Shown here: in pieces, positions 1 through 10,144 of the stretch
How positions within the stretch are numbered: position 1 is the stretch's first letter
Layout of the letters: each line of letters starts with the position of its first letter
DNA from: Xanthobacteraceae bacterium
GTDB taxonomy: Bacteria; Pseudomonadota; Alphaproteobacteria; Rhizobiales; Xanthobacteraceae
DNA length: 64,000 bases
Assembly (NCBI GenBank): GCA_022844485.1
Contig: JALHLQ010000001.1
Coordinates: forward strand, 434,001-498,000
Reading direction: 5' to 3'
Made by a program: the position numbers and the translations under genes
Notes under the pieces: generated by a model
Database searches by the model: none
Seen by the model: only the letters and a program-made list of their open reading frames with translations
Told to the model about the DNA's origin: nothing

Positions 1-126
1 TTCACGCCCAAACAACATTTGGGCTTCGAGTTTGCGGCGTGGTATTGGCACTTCGTGGACGTCGTATGGCTGTTTCTGTTCGCCGCCATTTACGTGTGGG
101 GTGCGGGTTCAGCCGCGGCGCACTGA
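1..126 (+). CDS. ctaE: Cytochrome c oxidase subunit III, C-terminal end (partial)
   Basis: The window opens inside a reading frame that stops at 124-126. The 41 visible residues include [18 protein letters not shown], which is the last transmembrane helix of aa3-type cytochrome oxidase subunit III. This subunit is part of the proton-pumping terminal oxidase in the cytoplasmic membrane. A SURF1 gene, an assembly factor for the same oxidase, follows, which supports the call. In many relatives a DUF983 gene lies between the two; here there is only a terminator-like hairpin. The start lies outside the window. Confidence 0.9.
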   Translation, partial: FTPKQHLGFEFAAWYWHFVDVVWLFLFAAIYVWGAGSAAAH

Positions 127-192
127 GTTTCAGAGATACTGAATTTCTCGAGACAGAGTTCAGGGATTGATGTGCAGGGATAGTGGGGGAAG

Positions 193-220
193 GGGGCGGC
201 CTTCATTGGCCGCCCCTTTC
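193..220 (+). terminator. Rho-independent terminator after ctaE
   Basis: A perfect 9-bp GC-rich stem (193-201 pairing with 208-216) with a 6-base loop is followed by TTTC. It lies 66 bases after the ctaE stop and before the SURF1 gene, so it probably ends or attenuates the oxidase transcript. The T-tract is short. Confidence 0.7.
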
Positions 221-260
221 GTTTCAGTCATGGACTGTGTCGATCCGATCGAGGCCCTTC

Positions 261-1001
261 ATGACTGCGACACCTAAGACCGGGCGGAGGCACCTCGCCG
301 TCCCGCTGATGGTGACGATCGCCGTGCTCCTCACGCTGCTTGCGCTCGGCTTCTGGCAACTCGAACGCAAGCACTGGAAGGAAACACTGATCGCAACCTT
401 GCATCAACGCTTGTCGCAACTGCCTGTACCGCTCCCCGCGCCCGCGGAATGGCCGCGTCTCGACCGTCAATCCGCCGAGTTCCAGCGGGTCAGCTTCACC
501 GCACAATTTCCGGGGGATGAGGCGCTTGTGTACACGCCTGGGTCCCGGCTATCCGGCATTGCGGGCGCCGGCTATTGGGTGCTTTCACCCGCGCGTCTAG
601 CCAATGGCGGCACTGTCGTCGTCAGCCGCGGATTCGTGCCCGACGGCCAGCAAAGCAAGGCCCCTGAGCGCGCGCTCACTGGACCGCTCACGGGGACAGG
701 CGTCCTGCGCTGGCCGGAAGAGCGCTCGATTTTCATGCCTGCCGATAATCCAGCCAAGAACCTGTTTTACACCCGCGATCCCGAGGCTATCGCGGCGGCG
801 AAAAACTGGGGTCCCGTCGCCCCATTCTATGTCGAGCTTCAAAGCCCCGCGCCGGTATTGGGCCAGCCGCGCATCGGGCGGCTCGACCCGCAGCTTCCAA
901 ATAACCATCTGCAGTATGCCTTGACCTGGTTTGGTCTGGCCGTCGGCTTGGTGATCGTCTTCCTGGTTTACGCCCGCGGCCGCTCACGACCGGAAGTTTA
1001 G
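261..1001 (+). CDS. SURF1 family cytochrome oxidase assembly protein
   Basis: The 246-residue protein has the SURF1 layout: an N-terminal membrane helix ending in LGFWQLERK, a periplasmic domain, and a C-terminal helix preceded by NNHLQYALTWFGLA, the family signature. SURF1 helps assemble the heme a / CuB centre of aa3 oxidase, which fits its position after ctaE. I chose the ATG at 261, because the 26 residues that an earlier frame opening would add overlap the terminator and do not resemble the family. Confidence 0.9.
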   Translation: MTATPKTGRRHLAVPLMVTIAVLLTLLALGFWQLERKHWKETLIATLHQRLSQLPVPLPAPAEWPRLDRQSAEFQRVSFTAQFPGDEALVYTPGSRLSGIAGAGYWVLSPARLANGGTVVVSRGFVPDGQQSKAPERALTGPLTGTGVLRWPEERSIFMPADNPAKNLFYTRDPEAIAAAKNWGPVAPFYVELQSPAPVLGQPRIGRLDPQLPNNHLQYALTWFGLAVGLVIVFLVYARGRSRPEV

Positions 1002-1081
1002 CGCCGCAAACCAAATCTGCGTCGTTTCCTTGTGCGGCACGGCCGGTTTCGACTACTGTCCGCCCGCCAAAGAGGGTAGCT

Positions 1082-2497
1082 GTGCAGTACGTTTCGACCC
1101 GGGGCGAAGCGCCTCCACTGGATTTCGTTGACGTGATGCTCGCGGGGCTTGCCCGCGATGGTGGTCTCTATGTCCCTGAAATATCGCCTGTTTTAACGTC
1201 AGACCGGATCGCAAATTTGGCCGGACGCCCCTATGCGGAGGTGGCTTGCGAAGTGGTCGGGCCCTTTGTCGGCGAGGCTTTTTCTACCTCCGACCTGGGG
1301 CGCTTCGCCCGCGAAGCTTATGGTGCGTTCCGGCATCCTGGGGTTGCACCACTCGTACAGCTCAATCCGAGCACTTTCTTGCTGGAACTGTTTCATGGTC
1401 CGACGCTCGCCTTCAAGGACCTCGCCATGCAACTCCTGTCCCGCATGATGGACGAGGTGCTGCGCCGCCGGGGCCGGCGCCTGACCATTGTTGGCGCAAC
1501 CTCGGGCGATACGGGCGGGGCCGCAGTCGAAGCATTTCGCGGGCGCGAGCAGGTGGACGTTTTTGTGCTGTTCCCCAAGGGGCGCATCTCGGATGTGCAA
1601 CGCCGCATGATGACGACGGCTGACGAGCCGAACGTTCACGCGGTCGCTATTGAAGGCACCTTTGATGATTGCCAGGCGCTGGTGAAGGGACTGTTCAATC
1701 ATCATGCCTTCCGCGACCGCGTTGCGCTCTCCGGCGTCAATTCGATCAACTGGGCGCGCATCGTGGCGCAGGTCGTCTACTATTTCACGTCTGCGGTTGC
1801 GATCGGGGCGCCGCACAGGAAAGTCGCCTTTACCGTTCCGACCGGCAATTTTGGGGATGTCTTTGCCGGCTACGTCGCCGCGCGCATGGGCCTTCCGATC
1901 GACCGCCTGGTTGTCGCAACGAACGTCAACGACATTCTCGTGCGGACACTCGCGACCGGGACCTATGAAATCCGGAATGTGATCCCGACGGCGTCGCCTT
2001 CCATGGATATCCAGGTCTCATCGAACTTCGAACGCCTTCTGTTCGAGGCCTATCGCCGCGACGCTGCGCCCGTGCGCGCGCTCATGGGCTCGCTCTCGCA
2101 ATCGCGCCGCTTCACGATGTCCAAGGATGCGCTTGCACATATCCGCTCGCTGTTTACCGCCGACCGTGCCGACGAAGATGAGACCGCCGCAACCATTCGC
2201 ACGGTCCGCCGTGAAACAGGCCATCTCCTCGATCCCCACACCGCGGTTGGCCTCGCCGTCGCCGAAAAGGAGCATCCCGATCCGCACACGCCGATGATCG
2301 CGCTCGCAACCGCGCATCCGGCCAAGTTCCCTGACGCCGTGGAGGCGGCCTGCGGCGTCCGCCCGCCCTTGCCGGAATGGCTCGGCGACATCATGCAACG
2401 GAAGGAGCACATGACCATTCTGCCCAACGACCAGGGTGCGCTCGAACGTTTCATTCTCGCGCATGCTCGCGCGGCCAAGGAAGGAGCGGTCGCATGA
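1082..2497 (+). CDS. thrC: Threonine synthase
   Basis: This 471-residue PLP enzyme converts O-phosphohomoserine to threonine. The N-terminus (YVSTRGEAPPLDFVDVMLAGL) and length match the fold-type II threonine synthases of proteobacteria. The PLP lysine is K112 in HGPTLAFKDLAMQLL. The start is a GTG at 1082 and no better ATG is present. The stop overlaps the start of the M16 peptidase gene (ATGA), so the two are translationally coupled. The surf1-thrC-peptidase order is usual in Hyphomicrobiales. Confidence 0.95.
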   Translation: MQYVSTRGEAPPLDFVDVMLAGLARDGGLYVPEISPVLTSDRIANLAGRPYAEVACEVVGPFVGEAFSTSDLGRFAREAYGAFRHPGVAPLVQLNPSTFLLELFHGPTLAFKDLAMQLLSRMMDEVLRRRGRRLTIVGATSGDTGGAAVEAFRGREQVDVFVLFPKGRISDVQRRMMTTADEPNVHAVAIEGTFDDCQALVKGLFNHHAFRDRVALSGVNSINWARIVAQVVYYFTSAVAIGAPHRKVAFTVPTGNFGDVFAGYVAARMGLPIDRLVVATNVNDILVRTLATGTYEIRNVIPTASPSMDIQVSSNFERLLFEAYRRDAAPVRALMGSLSQSRRFTMSKDALAHIRSLFTADRADEDETAATIRTVRRETGHLLDPHTAVGLAVAEKEHPDPHTPMIALATAHPAKFPDAVEAACGVRPPLPEWLGDIMQRKEHMTILPNDQGALERFILAHARAAKEGAVA

Positions 2498-3765
2498 CAG
2501 TCGAAGTCACGCGTTTGTCGTCAGGACTGACTGTCGTCACCGACGACATGCCGCATCTCAAGACGGCGTCGCTCGGCGTCTGGGTCGCAGCGGGAAGCCG
2601 CGATGAGGAGCCGGACGAGCACGGCATCTCGCATCTGCTCGAGCACATGGCCTTCAAAGGTACGACCCGCCGCACCGCGCGCCAGATCGCCGAGGAGATC
2701 GAAGCCGTAGGCGGCGACCTGAATGCCGCCACCGGCATCGAGCAGACAGCCTATTACGCGCGTGTGCTGGAAGCCGACGTGCCGCTCGCGCTGGACGTGC
2801 TCTCGGACATTCTCGCCGATCCGTCCTTCGATGCCGAGGAACTGTCGCGCGAGCAGAATGTCATCGTGCAGGAAATCGGTGCGAGCGAAGACACGCCGGA
2901 CGACATCGTCTTCGACTATTTGCAATCGACGGCCTTCCCCAACCAGCCGATCGGCCGCTCAGTGCTTGGCACACGCGACACCGTCCGCGCGATCAACTCC
3001 AAGCGGCTGCGCTCCTATCTCGCGCGCAATTACCGCGCGCCGGACATGGTGATTTCGGCGGCAGGCGCGGTAAACCACCGGGCGATCGTATCGGAGGTAG
3101 AACGCCGCTTCACAGCTTTCACCGGCCCCGCTGCGCCAAAGCCGCATTCTGCGCACTTCGCCGGCGGTGCGCGCATCGAGTCGCGCGATCTTGAACAGGT
3201 GCATATTGCGCTGGCGATGGAAGGCGTTTCGCTGACCGATCCGTCGCTCTACAGCTTGCAGGTTTTCACCAACGTCCTCGGGGGCGGCATGTCCTCGCGA
3301 TTGTTTCAGGAAATTCGTGAGATTCGCGGCCTGTGCTATGCGATCTATACCTACCACGCGCCTTATGCCGACACCGGCATGTTCGGCCTCTATGCAGGGA
3401 CCGATGCGTCCGATGTGAACGAGTTGATGAACATCGTGGTCGACGAGATCCATCGTGCCGCGGACACGGTGAACGAGATGGAGCTTGCGCGCGCGAAGGC
3501 GCAGATGAAGGCGGGACTTCTGATGGCGCTGGAAAGCTCGGGTGCGCGCGCCGAGCAGCTTGCCCGGCACATGCTGGCCTATGGGCGGCCGATTCCCGTT
3601 GAAGAGATCGTCGCCAAGGTGGAGGCCGTAACGGTCGAATCCGTACGCGCGGCCGGCTCGATGCTGATTGCGCGCAGCCGCCCGGCAGTTGCCGCTTTGG
3701 GGCCGGGTCGTGGGCTCGACAGCGTCGCGATCATCGCGGAGGGGCTGGCGCGACAGGCCGTCTGA
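2494..3765 (+). CDS. M16 family zinc peptidase (mitochondrial-processing-peptidase-like)
   Basis: The 423-residue protein carries the inverted zinc motif HxxEH (HLLEHMAFKGT) with downstream glutamates, and the C-terminal M16 half around GGGMSSRLFQEIRE with the LCYAIYT strand. No signal peptide is visible, so it is probably cytoplasmic. Alphaproteobacterial members are the closest bacterial relatives of the mitochondrial processing peptidase beta subunit; the bacterial substrate is not established. I chose the ATG at 2494, which overlaps the thrC stop; a longer in-frame extension would run back into thrC. Confidence 0.92.
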   Translation: MTVEVTRLSSGLTVVTDDMPHLKTASLGVWVAAGSRDEEPDEHGISHLLEHMAFKGTTRRTARQIAEEIEAVGGDLNAATGIEQTAYYARVLEADVPLALDVLSDILADPSFDAEELSREQNVIVQEIGASEDTPDDIVFDYLQSTAFPNQPIGRSVLGTRDTVRAINSKRLRSYLARNYRAPDMVISAAGAVNHRAIVSEVERRFTAFTGPAAPKPHSAHFAGGARIESRDLEQVHIALAMEGVSLTDPSLYSLQVFTNVLGGGMSSRLFQEIREIRGLCYAIYTYHAPYADTGMFGLYAGTDASDVNELMNIVVDEIHRAADTVNEMELARAKAQMKAGLLMALESSGARAEQLARHMLAYGRPIPVEEIVAKVEAVTVESVRAAGSMLIARSRPAVAALGPGRGLDSVAIIAEGLARQAV

Positions 3766-3815
3766 GGCCATCTTGAAGCAGACTTGAAGCCTCGAGGTCC
3801 TGGCCTGCCGCAACG

Positions 3816-4397
3816 ATGGCCTTCTTCCGTACCACCGGCTATCTGGAACCCTTTCCCTCGATCCGGGGCGAGGGTGTTTTCCTTCGCGTCCCCAATCAGA
3901 GCGATTACGTCGAATGGGCGGAACTGCGCGGAGCAAGCCGCGAGTTCCTGGTGCCTTGGGAACCGATCTGGCCGCTCGACGATCTCACGAAGGCATCTTT
4001 CCGAAGACGGCTACGGCGGTATGCCGAAGAACTGCGTGCCGATCAGTCCTACGCCTTCTTTGTCTGCCGCACAGATGACGGGGCGCTGGTCGGCGGGCTG
4101 ACGCTTGCAAACATCCGGCGCGGTGTCGCGCAATCAGCCACACTCGGCTATTGGATGGGCGCGCCCTATGCGGGGCAGGGCTATATGACGAAGGCCGTCC
4201 GAGCGCTTATTCCCTTCTCATTCGAGACGCTGCGACTGCACCGCCTCGAAGCGGCCTGCATTCCAACCAATGAGGCCTCAATTCGCTTGTTGCGGAAATG
4301 CGGATTCGTGCAGGAGGGCTATGCCAAGCAGTATCTCTGCATCAACGGCGTCTGGCAGGATCATCTTCTGTTTGCCCGCGTGAACGCCGCGGAATAG
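3816..4397 (+). CDS. GNAT family N-acetyltransferase (RimJ/RimL-like)
   Basis: The 193-residue protein has the GNAT acetyl-CoA loop YAGQGYMTKA, the preceding strand ATLGYWMGAP, and the C-terminal NEASIRLLRKCGF helix typical of ribosomal-protein N-alpha-acetyltransferases. It lies on the same strand 50 bases after the M16 gene. The family acetylates protein N-termini or small amines; the substrate cannot be read from the sequence. Confidence 0.85.
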   Translation: MAFFRTTGYLEPFPSIRGEGVFLRVPNQSDYVEWAELRGASREFLVPWEPIWPLDDLTKASFRRRLRRYAEELRADQSYAFFVCRTDDGALVGGLTLANIRRGVAQSATLGYWMGAPYAGQGYMTKAVRALIPFSFETLRLHRLEAACIPTNEASIRLLRKCGFVQEGYAKQYLCINGVWQDHLLFARVNAAE

Positions 4398-4410
4398 GTC
4401 GCATTTGGTT

Positions 4411-4439
4411 TTGGCCCGAGGCGGCTGCGCTGATATAGC
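4411..4439 (+). promoter_or_regulatory. Candidate sigma-70-type promoter for the lipoprotein gene
   Basis: TTGGCC at 4411-4416 and TATAGC at 4434-4439 are separated by 17 bases. They lie about 35 bases before the start of the downstream lipoprotein gene. The match to the consensus is moderate and was found by eye. Confidence 0.3.
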
Positions 4440-4473
4440 TGATGTAAGTGCGGCTGAAGGGGAGGATCACGAG

Positions 4474-5160
4474 ATGGGCGTGTCGGCGGTGCGCCTTGTG
4501 GGAGTGCTTGCCGTGCTGGCGGTTGTCTCATCGGCCTGCACCTCGACCGAGGGAATTGGCGCTTCGCCTTCGGGCGGAGGCGCCTTTCGCGACCGCATGG
4601 CCTCGCTCTTCAGCAATTCGAACAGCAGCGCTTCAGCCGCAACAGCCACGACGCCCCCATCCACCGACTTTGATTGCCCCTCCATCAGCATTCGCAGCGG
4701 TGCCTCCACGCTGATGGCGCATGTGCCCAACCAGGAGCCATCGGCAACCAACCTCCGCTACCAGGTCAGCATTGGCCAGACTGCGCGCGAGTGCGCGGCG
4801 CTCGGCGCCACCATGACGATCAAAGTCGGCCTGCAGGGCCGGGTGATCGTCGGGCCGGCTGGCGCAAGCGGGCAGGTCGAAGTGCCGATCCGCATGGCCC
4901 TGGTGCGGGAAGGGCCGGAGCCGAAGACGGTCTGGACCAAGCTCTACCGCATCCCGGTCAGCATTCCGCCGAATCAGCCGACCACGACGTTCCTGCATGT
5001 TGAAGAAGACCTCACATTTCCGCTTCCGAGCGCAGGCGAGCTCGATGCCTACATCATCTATCTCGGCTTCGATCCCGACGGAGCGAGGGAACAACAGCGC
5101 CGCCCGCAGAAGCAGCAGCAGAAACAGCCCAAGCAGCCGAAGCAGGCGCGGCTGAACTGA
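4474..5160 (+). CDS. Putative lipoprotein of unknown function
   Basis: The 228-residue protein begins with a hydrophobic signal (VRLVGVLAVLAVVSSAC) whose cysteine fits a lipobox, so it is probably anchored in the cell envelope. A low-complexity Ser/Ala/Thr linker (about residues 30-60) follows, then a beta-rich domain starting at DFDCPSISIRSG, and a strongly basic Gln/Lys-rich tail of about 20 residues. The ATG at 4474 has GGAGG at 4461. Similar envelope proteins of unknown function occur in Hyphomicrobiales. I do not recognise a characterised family. Confidence 0.7.
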   Translation: MGVSAVRLVGVLAVLAVVSSACTSTEGIGASPSGGGAFRDRMASLFSNSNSSASAATATTPPSTDFDCPSISIRSGASTLMAHVPNQEPSATNLRYQVSIGQTARECAALGATMTIKVGLQGRVIVGPAGASGQVEVPIRMALVREGPEPKTVWTKLYRIPVSIPPNQPTTTFLHVEEDLTFPLPSAGELDAYIIYLGFDPDGAREQQRRPQKQQQKQPKQPKQARLN

Positions 5161-5249
5161 GCCGCCGGCATCACCGCACCCGGTTATGGATGGTGGCGAG
5201 CGGTGGAAGTTCTTTCCCTCATTGCACTCCGAGTTCCGATCGGGCAAAG

Positions 5250-5465
5250 TCCGCCGCGATCAGACGAGTCCTGCGGGAGAGACCGGCCAAGCCGGCGCCG
5301 AAGGCGCAACCGCCCCGGAAACGCTCAGGCAAAAGGACCGCAGGCGGATGATCCTCTGGAAAGAAGCTGCGTGCGGGAGAACTCGCATGGCCGCTCACCG
5401 AAGGGGTAAGCCGGGTCGACGCACCGGCGAAATCTCTCAGGTTCCGCGACAGAGGGGGCTCTCGC
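5250..5465 (+). promoter_or_regulatory. Tandem glycine riboswitch
   Basis: Two glycine aptamers are readable. The first (about 5262-5365) has GCGGGAGAGACC, GCGCCGAAGGCGCAA and GGAAACGCTCAGGCAAAAGG. The second (about 5365-5462) has GCGGGAGAACTC, CACCGAAGGGGTAAGCC and GCGAAATCTCTCAGGTTCCG. These are the conserved cores of the gcvT RNA motif. The element lies directly before gcvT, where known family members turn expression on when glycine binds. I cannot identify a clear terminator in the last 40 bases before gcvT, so control of translation initiation is possible. The outer boundaries are approximate. Confidence 0.93.
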
Positions 5466-5505
5466 TGGGCATCGTGCCTGGCGGAGTTCGCATGCGGGAT
5501 CCTGG

Positions 5506-6669
5506 ATGACTGACGCGCCGTCTCTCTCCGCCCAATCGCAAAACGCAGGACTTGCGCACACGCCGCTTGCTGCGCTGCATGCCACGCGCGGCGCGCGCAT
5601 GGTGCCCTTCGCCGGTTACGAGATGCCGGTTCAATATCAGGGAATCATCGCCGAGCACCAGCACACGCGCGAAGCCGCCGGCCTCTTCGACGTTTCGCAT
5701 ATGGGCCAGGCCTTTCTGCTCGGCCCCGATCACGGGACGACCGCCCTGGCTCTGGAAGCGCTGGTACCGGCCGACATCGTGAACCTCTCGCCCGGGCGCC
5801 AGCGCTATACCCAGCTGCTCAATGCGGAAGGCGGCATCCTCGACGACCTGATGGTCACGCGTTCGGCGGATGCCGCGGAGGACGGCGCACTGATGCTCAT
5901 CGTCAATGCCTCGACAAAGGAAGCCGACTACGCGCATATCTCGGAGCATCTTCCGGCCAACGTGAAACTGATGCGCGCCGATCACCGCGCGCTGCTTGCA
6001 TTGCAAGGCCCGAAAGCTGTGGATGTGCTCATGCGCCTCGCGCCGGAGGTTGCCGACATGACATTCATGTCGGCGCGGTCGCTGCGCATCGGCGGCATCG
6101 AATGCCACGTTAGCCGCACCGGCTACACGGGCGAGGACGGATTCGAGATTTCGCTGAATGCCACGAAAGCGCAGTTGCTGGCCGAGCGTCTGCTGGCGCA
6201 ATCCGAAGTGAAGCTGGTCGGCCTCGGCGCGCGTGATTCGTTGCGTCTCGAAGCCGGTCTCTGCCTCTATGGCCACGACATCGACGCGACGACCTCGCCG
6301 ATCGAGGCAGGCCTTGCCTGGTCGATCCAGAAGCGCCGGCGGGAGGAGGGCGGCTTTCCCGGCGAGGAACGCGTGCGGCGCGAATTGCGCGACGGCCCCT
6401 CGCGTCTGCGCGTCGGCCTGCTGCCGGAAGGCCGCGCTCCCGCCCGCGAAGGCACCGATATCCGTGCAACAGACGGTGCGCCGATCGGCAAAGTGACGTC
6501 CGGCGGCTTCGGCCCGACCGTCGGCGGCCCGATCGCGATGGGTTACGTCAACCGGCGCTTTTCCGAAGCAGGTTCACCCGTTGTGCTTGTCGTGCGCGGC
6601 AAAGACCTTGTCGCGAAAGTCGTGCCTCTGCCGTTTGTGCCGCATCGCTATCACCGCGCAAGAACCTGA
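5506..6669 (+). CDS. gcvT: Glycine cleavage system T protein (aminomethyltransferase)
   Basis: The 387-residue protein transfers the methylene group from the H-protein aminomethyl arm to tetrahydrofolate, releasing ammonia. Family motifs include [16 protein letters not shown] near the N-terminus, [23 protein letters not shown] and [20 protein letters not shown]. It is the first gene after the glycine riboswitch and leads a four-gene operon with gcvH, gcvPA and gcvPB. The ATG at 5506 lies about 45 bases after the second aptamer. Confidence 0.96.
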   Translation: MTDAPSLSAQSQNAGLAHTPLAALHATRGARMVPFAGYEMPVQYQGIIAEHQHTREAAGLFDVSHMGQAFLLGPDHGTTALALEALVPADIVNLSPGRQRYTQLLNAEGGILDDLMVTRSADAAEDGALMLIVNASTKEADYAHISEHLPANVKLMRADHRALLALQGPKAVDVLMRLAPEVADMTFMSARSLRIGGIECHVSRTGYTGEDGFEISLNATKAQLLAERLLAQSEVKLVGLGARDSLRLEAGLCLYGHDIDATTSPIEAGLAWSIQKRRREEGGFPGEERVRRELRDGPSRLRVGLLPEGRAPAREGTDIRATDGAPIGKVTSGGFGPTVGGPIAMGYVNRRFSEAGSPVVLVVRGKDLVAKVVPLPFVPHRYHRART

Positions 6670-6689
6670 TTAGAGCGAAAGGACATCCC

Positions 6690-7070
6690 ATGCCCACCGT
6701 TCGCTACACCAAGGATCACGAGTGGATTCGCCTGGACGGCGATATGGCCGAAGTCGGGATCACGACCTACGCGCAGTCGCAGTTGGGCGACGTTGTCTAT
6801 GTCGAGTTGCCTGAGATCGGCAAGTCGCTCACCAAGGGCAGCGAAGCCGCGGTGGTCGAATCGGTCAAGGCTGCGAGCGATGTCTACGCGCCTGCGACCG
6901 GTGAGGTCGTCGCCGTGAACCAAGCGCTCGAAGGCGCGCCCGCAACCGTGAACGAAGACGCCGAAGGCAAAGGCTGGTTCCTGAAAATGAAAGTCGCCAA
7001 TCCCGCCGAGCTCGACGAATTGATGAGTGCCGAACAATACAAGGATTACCTCGCAGGCCTGGTGCACTGA
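6690..7070 (+). CDS. gcvH: Glycine cleavage system H protein
   Basis: This 126-residue lipoyl carrier shuttles the aminomethyl intermediate between the P and T proteins. The lipoylated lysine is K60 in [14 protein letters not shown]. The N-terminal [13 protein letters not shown] and C-terminal [18 protein letters not shown] match the family. It lies 20 bases after gcvT, with GAAAGGA before the start. Confidence 0.97.
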   Translation: MPTVRYTKDHEWIRLDGDMAEVGITTYAQSQLGDVVYVELPEIGKSLTKGSEAAVVESVKAASDVYAPATGEVVAVNQALEGAPATVNEDAEGKGWFLKMKVANPAELDELMSAEQYKDYLAGLVH

Positions 7071-7082
7071 AAGGAGATACTG

Positions 7083-8426
7083 GTGCGCTATCTCCCGCTC
7101 ACCGATGAAGACCGCGCGCTGATGCTCCACCGTGTCGGCGTGCGCGAGATTGACGAGCTGTTTGCCGACGTTCCTGTCGACAAGCGTCTACGCGAGCTAC
7201 CCGACCTTCCGCGTCGAAAAACCGAGTTCGAGGTCGAGCGCCTGCTGTCTTCGATGGCGGGCAGGAATCTCCCGGCAGGATCGGCGCCGTTCTTCGTCGG
7301 CTGCGGCGCCTACAAGCACCACATTCCGGCGAGCGTGGATCACCTGATCCAACGCTCCGAATTCCTCACCTCCTATACGCCCTATCAGCCGGAGATCGCG
7401 CAGGGAACCCTGCAGTATCTCTTCGAATTCCAGACGCAGGTCGCGCGGCTCACCGGCATGGACGTCGCGAACGCCTCCATGTATGACGGCTCGACCGCCG
7501 CTGCCGAAGCCGTCTTGATGGCGCATCGCCTGACCAGGCGCGGCCGCGCTGTACTTTCTGGCAATCTGCATCCGCATTATCGGGCGACGATCGAAACGGT
7601 GTCCGCTCTCTCCGATCACGCGGTCGTTTTGTTTGCACCGAAGCCCGATGGCCGCGAAGACATCCTCGCCTCGATCGACAAGGATACGAGTTGCGTCGTC
7701 GTGCAGACGCCCGATGTGTTCGGTCACTTGCATGATCTCAAACCCATCGCCGAAAAAGCGCATGCGGTCGGGGCATTGCTCGTCGCCGTCGTGACCGAAG
7801 CGGTGTCCTTCGGCGCCGTCGCGTCGCCGGGCGAGATGGATGCCGACATCGTCGCTGCCGAAGGCCAATCGATCGGCAACGCGCTCTCGTTTGGCGGGCC
7901 CTATGTCGGCCTGCTCGCTACACGCCAGAAATTTGTCAGGCAGATGCCGGGCCGTCTCGCCGGTGAAACGCTCGATGCCGAGGGCCGCCGCAGCTTCGTG
8001 CTGACCTTATCGACGCGCGAGCAGCATATTCGCCGCGAGAAGGCAACCTCGAACATCTGCACCAATTCTGGTCTCTGCGCGCTTGCCTTCACCATTCACA
8101 TGACATTGCTCGGCGAAACCGGCCTGCGCCGTCTTGCGCGCGTCAATCACGCAAATGCGGTGAAGCTTGCCGGCGCGCTCGCCGCCATCCGCGGCGTGCA
8201 AGTCGTGAACGAGACGTTCTTCAACGAATTCGCAATCCGCGTGCCCGGCCGCGCCGACAGCATAATCGAACGCCTCGCCGAGAAGGGCGTGCTCGCAGGC
8301 GTGCCCTATAGCCGTCTCGATCCGAACGCCGGCCTCGACGATTTCATCATTGTCGCTTCGACGGAAGTAAACACCGGCGACGATCGCGCAACCTATGTGC
8401 GCGCGCTGCAGGAGGTGCTCCGATGA
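7083..8426 (+). CDS. gcvPA: Glycine dehydrogenase (decarboxylating) subunit 1
   Basis: At 447 residues, this is the N-terminal half of glycine dehydrogenase as a separate polypeptide (P-protein alpha chain). Motifs include [15 protein letters not shown] at the start, [20 protein letters not shown] text ([20 protein letters not shown]) and [14 protein letters not shown]. The start is GTG at 7083 with AAAGGAGA just upstream. It overlaps gcvPB by four bases (ATGA). Many proteobacteria have one fused GcvP of about 950 residues; the two-gene form is the alpha2beta2 type. Confidence 0.95.
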   Translation: MRYLPLTDEDRALMLHRVGVREIDELFADVPVDKRLRELPDLPRRKTEFEVERLLSSMAGRNLPAGSAPFFVGCGAYKHHIPASVDHLIQRSEFLTSYTPYQPEIAQGTLQYLFEFQTQVARLTGMDVANASMYDGSTAAAEAVLMAHRLTRRGRAVLSGNLHPHYRATIETVSALSDHAVVLFAPKPDGREDILASIDKDTSCVVVQTPDVFGHLHDLKPIAEKAHAVGALLVAVVTEAVSFGAVASPGEMDADIVAAEGQSIGNALSFGGPYVGLLATRQKFVRQMPGRLAGETLDAEGRRSFVLTLSTREQHIRREKATSNICTNSGLCALAFTIHMTLLGETGLRRLARVNHANAVKLAGALAAIRGVQVVNETFFNEFAIRVPGRADSIIERLAEKGVLAGVPYSRLDPNAGLDDFIIVASTEVNTGDDRATYVRALQEVLR

Positions 8427-9973
8427 ATATCGCGACGTTCGAAAGCCAGGAAACGACAGCGGAGACATTCACCGGCAACCGCGCGCTTGCCATCGAGGAG
8501 CCGTTGATCTTCGAGATCGGCCGCAGTGACACGACGGGCGTGGATGTCGACGAGCCGGAAGCGTTCACCCCGCGGCTCGGCGCTCTGGAACGCAAGTCGT
8601 CGATCGGTCTGCCGGGTTTAAGCGAGCCGGAGACCATGCGACATTACGTTCGCCTGTCGCAAAAGAATTACGGCATCGACACCGGCATGTTTCCGCTCGG
8701 CTCCTGCACAATGAAGCACAACCCGCGCCTGAACGAGAAGATGGCGCGCCTGCCCGGCCTAGGCGACATCCATCCGCTGCAACCGCTCTCCACTGTGCCG
8801 GGGGCGCTCGAGTTGATCGCCGAGCTGTCGCGCTGGCTCCTCGAGCTCACCGGAATGAGTGCGGTGGCGATGTTGCCGAAGGCCGGCGCGCACGGAGAAT
8901 TGTGCGGCATGATGGCGATCAAGGCGGCACTTGCGGCGCGCGGTGAGCCGCGTACCGTCGTGCTCGTGCCCGAATCCGCCCACGGCACCAATCCGGCAAC
9001 GGCCGCGCTGCTCGGTTATCGCGTCGAGCCGGTGCCGGCGCGCGGCGACGGCACCGTCGATGCCGTGGAGGTGCAAAAGCGTCTCACGGCCGACGTCGCC
9101 GCCATCATGTTGACCAATCCGAACACCTGCGGCTTGTTCGAACGCGATATTGTCGCCATCGCTGATGCTGTGCACGCGGCGGGCGCCTATTTCTATGCGG
9201 ATGGTGCGAACTTCAACGCCATTGTCGGCAAAGTACGTCCGGGGGATCTCGGTATCGACGCGATGCACATCAATCTGCACAAGACGTTTTCGACCCCGCA
9301 TGGCGGCGGCGGTCCCGGAGCGGGCCCGGTGGTGTTTTCCGATGCGCTTGCACCTTTCGCGCCGCTACCCTTGGTCCTTGCCGACAAGGAGGGCCACCGC
9401 CTTGCCGAACATGCGAGCGAGGCTCCGCAGACAGCGCGGCCCTTCGGCCGGCTTTCTGCTTTCCATGGCCAAATGGGCATGTTCGTCCGCGCGCTGAGCT
9501 ACATGCTCTCGCACGGCGCGGACGGCCTGCGGCAGGTTGCGCATGACGCGGTGCTCAACGCCAATTACATCCGCGCTTCGCTCAAGGATGTTATGTCGCT
9601 CCCTTATCCGGACCGCCCTTGCATGCACGAGGTGCTGTTCGACGATCATTGGCTCGAAGGCACGGGCATCACGACGCTCGATCTTGCCAAGGCGCTGATC
9701 GACGAAGGTTACCACCCGATGACGGTCTATTTCCCGCTCGTCGTGCATGGCGCGATTCTGATCGAGCCCACCGAGTCGGAAAGCAAGGCCTCCCTCGATC
9801 TTTTCATTGCGGCCTTGCGCGATCTGGCCATGGCTGCAAAGCGCGGAGATCGCGCGCGTTTCACTGGCGCGCCCTATTATGCCCCGCGCCGCCGGCTGGA
9901 CGAGACGCGTGCCGCGCGCACGCCGGTATTGCGTTGGACGCCGCTCAAGCCGCAAAGAGAGGCAGCGGAGTAG
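8423..9973 (+). CDS. gcvPB: Glycine dehydrogenase (decarboxylating) subunit 2
   Basis: The 516-residue C-terminal half of the P-protein carries the PLP lysine, K287 in [20 protein letters not shown]. Other family motifs are [14 protein letters not shown] and [12 protein letters not shown]. With GcvPA it decarboxylates glycine and passes the aminomethyl group to GcvH. The start codon overlaps the gcvPA stop, so subunit synthesis is coupled. It is the last gene of the glycine operon; a hairpin follows at 10026. Confidence 0.96.
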   Translation: MNIATFESQETTAETFTGNRALAIEEPLIFEIGRSDTTGVDVDEPEAFTPRLGALERKSSIGLPGLSEPETMRHYVRLSQKNYGIDTGMFPLGSCTMKHNPRLNEKMARLPGLGDIHPLQPLSTVPGALELIAELSRWLLELTGMSAVAMLPKAGAHGELCGMMAIKAALAARGEPRTVVLVPESAHGTNPATAALLGYRVEPVPARGDGTVDAVEVQKRLTADVAAIMLTNPNTCGLFERDIVAIADAVHAAGAYFYADGANFNAIVGKVRPGDLGIDAMHINLHKTFSTPHGGGGPGAGPVVFSDALAPFAPLPLVLADKEGHRLAEHASEAPQTARPFGRLSAFHGQMGMFVRALSYMLSHGADGLRQVAHDAVLNANYIRASLKDVMSLPYPDRPCMHEVLFDDHWLEGTGITTLDLAKALIDEGYHPMTVYFPLVVHGAILIEPTESESKASLDLFIAALRDLAMAAKRGDRARFTGAPYYAPRRRLDETRAARTPVLRWTPLKPQREAAE

Positions 9974-10025
9974 GGCTCAACTCGCAACTGCAATCAATTG
10001 AGCTACAATTCGACAATCTTGCGGT

Positions 10026-10055
10026 GGCCGGACACCCGAGTGACCGTCCGGTTTC
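10026..10055 (+). terminator. Candidate terminator of the gcv operon
   Basis: CCGGAC (10028-10033) pairs with GTCCGG (10046-10051) across a 12-base loop and is followed by TTTCGG. It lies 50 bases after gcvPB. The stem is short and the T-run weak, so the call is tentative. Confidence 0.4.
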
Positions 10056-10144
10056 GGTTCGCCTTCACCTAGCCGAGCCGCCCTCACTTGCGCCCGAATG
10101 CATGCATAGATGAGGTGGAAACCCCAATCGCCGGAGACGCGGCC

